Origin: Vermamoeba vermiformis
Taxonomy: Eukaryota > Tubulinea > Echinamoebida
NCBI GenBank assembly: GCA_045837725.1
Contig: JBEWZL010000136.1
Span: 1 to 64,000 of the forward strand
Direction of reading: 5' to 3'
DNA: 64,000 nt
Position numbers and translations under genes: made by a program. The notes beneath the pieces are model-generated. The model had not been told where the DNA came from and ran no database searches. It was given only the letters and a program-made list of their open reading frames with translations. Shown here piece after piece: positions 61,435-64,000 of the stretch; within the stretch, counting starts at the first letter, position 1, and each line of letters starts with the position of its first letter.

Positions 61435-63464
61435 ATGAAGACAACGTTAACAGGAGTTGTTGTCTTATTATTTGTATCGTATCTGGTCTCTGTTCAAGCG
61501 GATTTCGTTTCGGTAGCTGATCATGGAGCGGTTGCAGATTCTTCTACATTAAACGACAACGCATTTAAGCAAGCGATTAGTTACGCCAAGCAAAATAGTA
61601 CGTTAATTAATTATAAGCTCTTAATTTACAAGCAGAAATATAAATTATTTCAGATCTGTCAAATTCCACAAAAAAATCTTCTAGCAGGCAACATTGATTT
61701 TTAACAATAATCTAATCATTTATTTAATTATAAGATATATCTCGAGTGTATGTACCAGCGGCAGATAAAGCGTACTATCATGCAGAAATTATTGAGCTCG
61801 ACGGGATCCAGCTTTATGGTGATGGTTATGGCTCGTGGCTTCATGCAACTCAAGCTGCTAGTACACCCGTTAAATTAATAGGCACTGGTAGCTCCGTATC
61901 TAACTTGAGATTGACGAGCATTGATCAAGATCGCCAAACCGTTCCGTGGAGCACGACTGTGTGGTGTTATCAGGCCACTAATTTCACTGTGGATAGAGTG
62001 TGGGTCGAGCCACTTCCTAATAAGGGTAAGATCTTAATATAAGCCTGTCTTAATTATTCTAAAAAGATCCGATTATTTTATTAATACATTTCCTAATCAG
62101 GTTACGTCAATTTTGCTGGCAGTATATTCACCGTTCACGGCGTTGGCGGCATATTTATATATAACTGCTCATTTGGAATCGTTTCGAACAACAACTTGAA
62201 CTTCACTTACGCTGATGCGATCCATCATACAGCGGTCTCAAGCAATATTCATACATTCAACAATACTATCGAAAATGCAGCTGACGATGGCATTGCCTGC
62301 GTGACTTATTTGCCTTCCCCGCCAAACTACAACATTCGCTATTCTCAGAATTCGGTCAAAAATAACTGGGGAGGGCGCGGACTCACCATCATTGGCGGCG
62401 ATAATATTATTATAGAAGACAACTACGTCGAGAACACGGCTAATGCTGCGATTTGGCTTGCCTCTGAGAGCAGCTACAACACTGCCGCGCCTACAAATGC
62501 GATTGTCAGACGCAACACGGTGCGGTACAGTACGCTGCTGAGCAACGGCACCTGTGCGCCGACCTCACTTCCAGCGATGGGCATTGACATTGGCAACGCA
62601 GAAGAGTCCCATAACATTCAGTTCGTGGATAACACTGTCGAGTACAGTTGCAATCCGATATTCAGACTCACGGGCGGACCCAACAATGACGTCACGGTCG
62701 CTGGCAACACGTTCACTTCGTGTCGTGCGTACTCCGTGTACGTGACCAGCAATGTCTTGCAGTTGGATTTTATTGGCAATAAGATCGATGGTGCCGTTGA
62801 CAACGCATTTGTTGGCATTAATTCACCGGACGTGGTCAATTTCGTCAACAATGAAATTTCGGATGTTTTGACTGACACGGGGCGCATTCAAGTCGTAGTC
62901 TTCAATTCAGTGAATCATTTGCAGTTCACCGGCAACAATCATTCTCAAACTACAACTACTAATGCCCGAAGATACTTGGAGATTGCTTCGGCTAATGCAC
63001 TGGTCATCGACAACAATCAAAATTTGACCGTGCCACTCAGTTACGTCGTTCCAGCGAACACGAGCACATTTGCATTGCCGACTGCGACTGATTTCATCAT
63101 ACCGACATCAACTTTATCAACTGATATAGCAGCCAGTACCTTCTTAAAGTCTGCAAGCGGATCTGACTTAAAATTTGTCGTGGCGTATGGCGCTGTTGGT
63201 GGCAAAGTTGACACTTCGATCGATCGATCTACGGCGACATTTACGTTCAGTGCAGGACAAGTCAGCGGCAGCTTCAAATTTGTCGTTAAATCGGCCGATC
63301 AAAGTATCGCTGAAGCAGTGTGCAGGGTCGAAATGGTCGAGCCTCAAAATCAACCACAAAACAACGGCAATGGTGCACCTAACGCCGTGCAATCGAGTGC
63401 TTCCGTACAAAGTGCAGTATTCTCGTTGTTTTTACTGTGCATTTTTGTTGTAATTTTAGCGTAG
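61435..63464 (+). CDS. Secreted right-handed beta-helix protein (pectate-lyase-like fold), GPI-like tail
   Basis: Signal peptide TGVVVLLFVSYLVSVQA after ATG 61435. Introns lie at about 61599-61745 and 62027-62099. The body has parallel beta-helix repeats, with rungs such as NIIIEDNYVENTANAAIWL, NIQFVDNTVEYSC and LQLDFIGNKIDGAVDN separated by about 22 residues. The C-terminal tail AVFSLFLLCIFVVILA matches a GPI signal. No catalytic residues of a specific lyase family are obvious. Probably a cell-surface carbohydrate-binding or cleaving protein. Confidence 0.8.
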
Positions 63465-63512
63465 TAAATTTCGAACTATCGTTCTTATAAATAGACATTA
63501 AAATCCATTCTT

Positions 63513-64000
63513 TTATTGATTAGTTTTAGTCTTTCGTTCTTTTACGAAGCCAATAATTGCATAAATTTTTTGCCAAGATTCTTGATCGTCTTTCATGTAC
63601 AATTCGAGCAATCTCGTCAATATTTCGCTTGTTGTCATTGTTTCTAGAGAGATCCGTTCGTTTCCAAGCGTTTCAAAAACTTGATCGCGAGTAATTGCCG
63701 AGATCGGTTTCATTAGATACGCTAAAAGTGTACGGAAGATCGCTTGCGACTCTGATTCGGGATCTAACGAAATTTCCTTGATATCTGTCCATTTCAATAC
63801 TTTTATAACAGATTGGTTAGGGACGGCCAGATCCATATTTCCGCGAAACAGCGTTCGTACAATTCGCTCGTTTGCTTCAATATTTCCATACGGCTCAAAA
63901 AATAGATTGCATGATCTTCCTTCCTCTTTAATATTAAAGTCTTCCATATAAGCTGTATGATCAACTTGCGTACGTTCAATTCCAATTCTAGAAAAGTCAG
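63513..64000 (-). CDS. Unidentified host gene, partial
   Basis: An open frame from beyond the right edge to TAG/TAA at 63513-63515. From ATG 63947 the text is soluble, helical and charged (EPYGNIEANERIVRTLFRG... WQKIYAIIGFVKERK). The frame continues to the edge upstream of that ATG, so the true start may lie outside. No family recognised. Confidence 0.6.
   Translation of the reverse strand, partial: DFSRIGIERTQVDHTAYMEDFNIKEEGRSCNLFFEPYGNIEANERIVRTLFRGNMDLAVPNQSVIKVLKWTDIKEISLDPESESQAIFRTLLAYLMKPISAITRDQVFETLGNERISLETMTTSEILTRLLELYMKDDQESWQKIYAIIGFVKERKTKTNQ

Overview
The window is nuclear DNA of a unicellular eukaryote carrying a 24.6-kb integrated DNA virus. The host genes have many short GT-AG introns (about 40-150 bp). 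They encode eukaryotic proteins: a G-alpha subunit, a P-type Ca2+-ATPase, a sirtuin, RNase T2, an animal-type haem peroxidase, an F-box/zinc-finger protein, a leucine-rich-repeat protein, a MYND-esterase and a GST. This gene set fits an amoebozoan-like protist, but no rRNA or other marker is present to name the species.

Layout. Positions 1-1933 hold the middle of an unidentified host gene on the minus strand. Positions 1950-6300 are gene-poor and rich in repeats: a ~50-bp palindromic minisatellite, a ~66-bp palindromic array, long duplicated segments and hairpin modules. Positions 6319-8989 hold a secreted clan-A glycoside hydrolase (minus). Positions 9033-9548 hold the 3' part of a small secreted host gene that is split by the insertion. 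Its first 16 coding bases lie at 34162-34177, on the far side of the element.

The element (9549-34161) is bounded by two identical 116-bp direct repeats that start TG and end CA, like small LTRs, and by a 5-bp target-site duplication (CCAAG). Its genes are compact. They encode a DDE (rve) integrase, an A32/FtsK-type packaging ATPase, a candidate double-jelly-roll major capsid protein and a penton-like protein. They also encode a long fibre with a C-terminal S74 chaperone domain, several small membrane proteins and tiny basic proteins. The replication set is an archaeo-eukaryotic primase fused to a UL9-like SF2 helicase plus a small HUH-like nuclease; no DNA polymerase was found. The fibre gene is interrupted by a group I intron. 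Four copies of an inverted-repeat element with an AT-rich spacer lie between gene clusters and look like origins or bidirectional promoters. I read this as a polinton-like or virophage-like virus with LTR-like termini, a combination I do not recognise as described.

To the right (34162-64000) host genes resume: Ca2+-ATPase, RNase T2, sirtuin, DUF1990 protein, a 3.2-kb stretch without a supported gene, haem peroxidase, F-box/zinc-finger protein, G-alpha, LRR protein, ZNF706-like protein, MYND-esterase, GST, a secreted beta-helix protein and a partial unknown gene at the edge.
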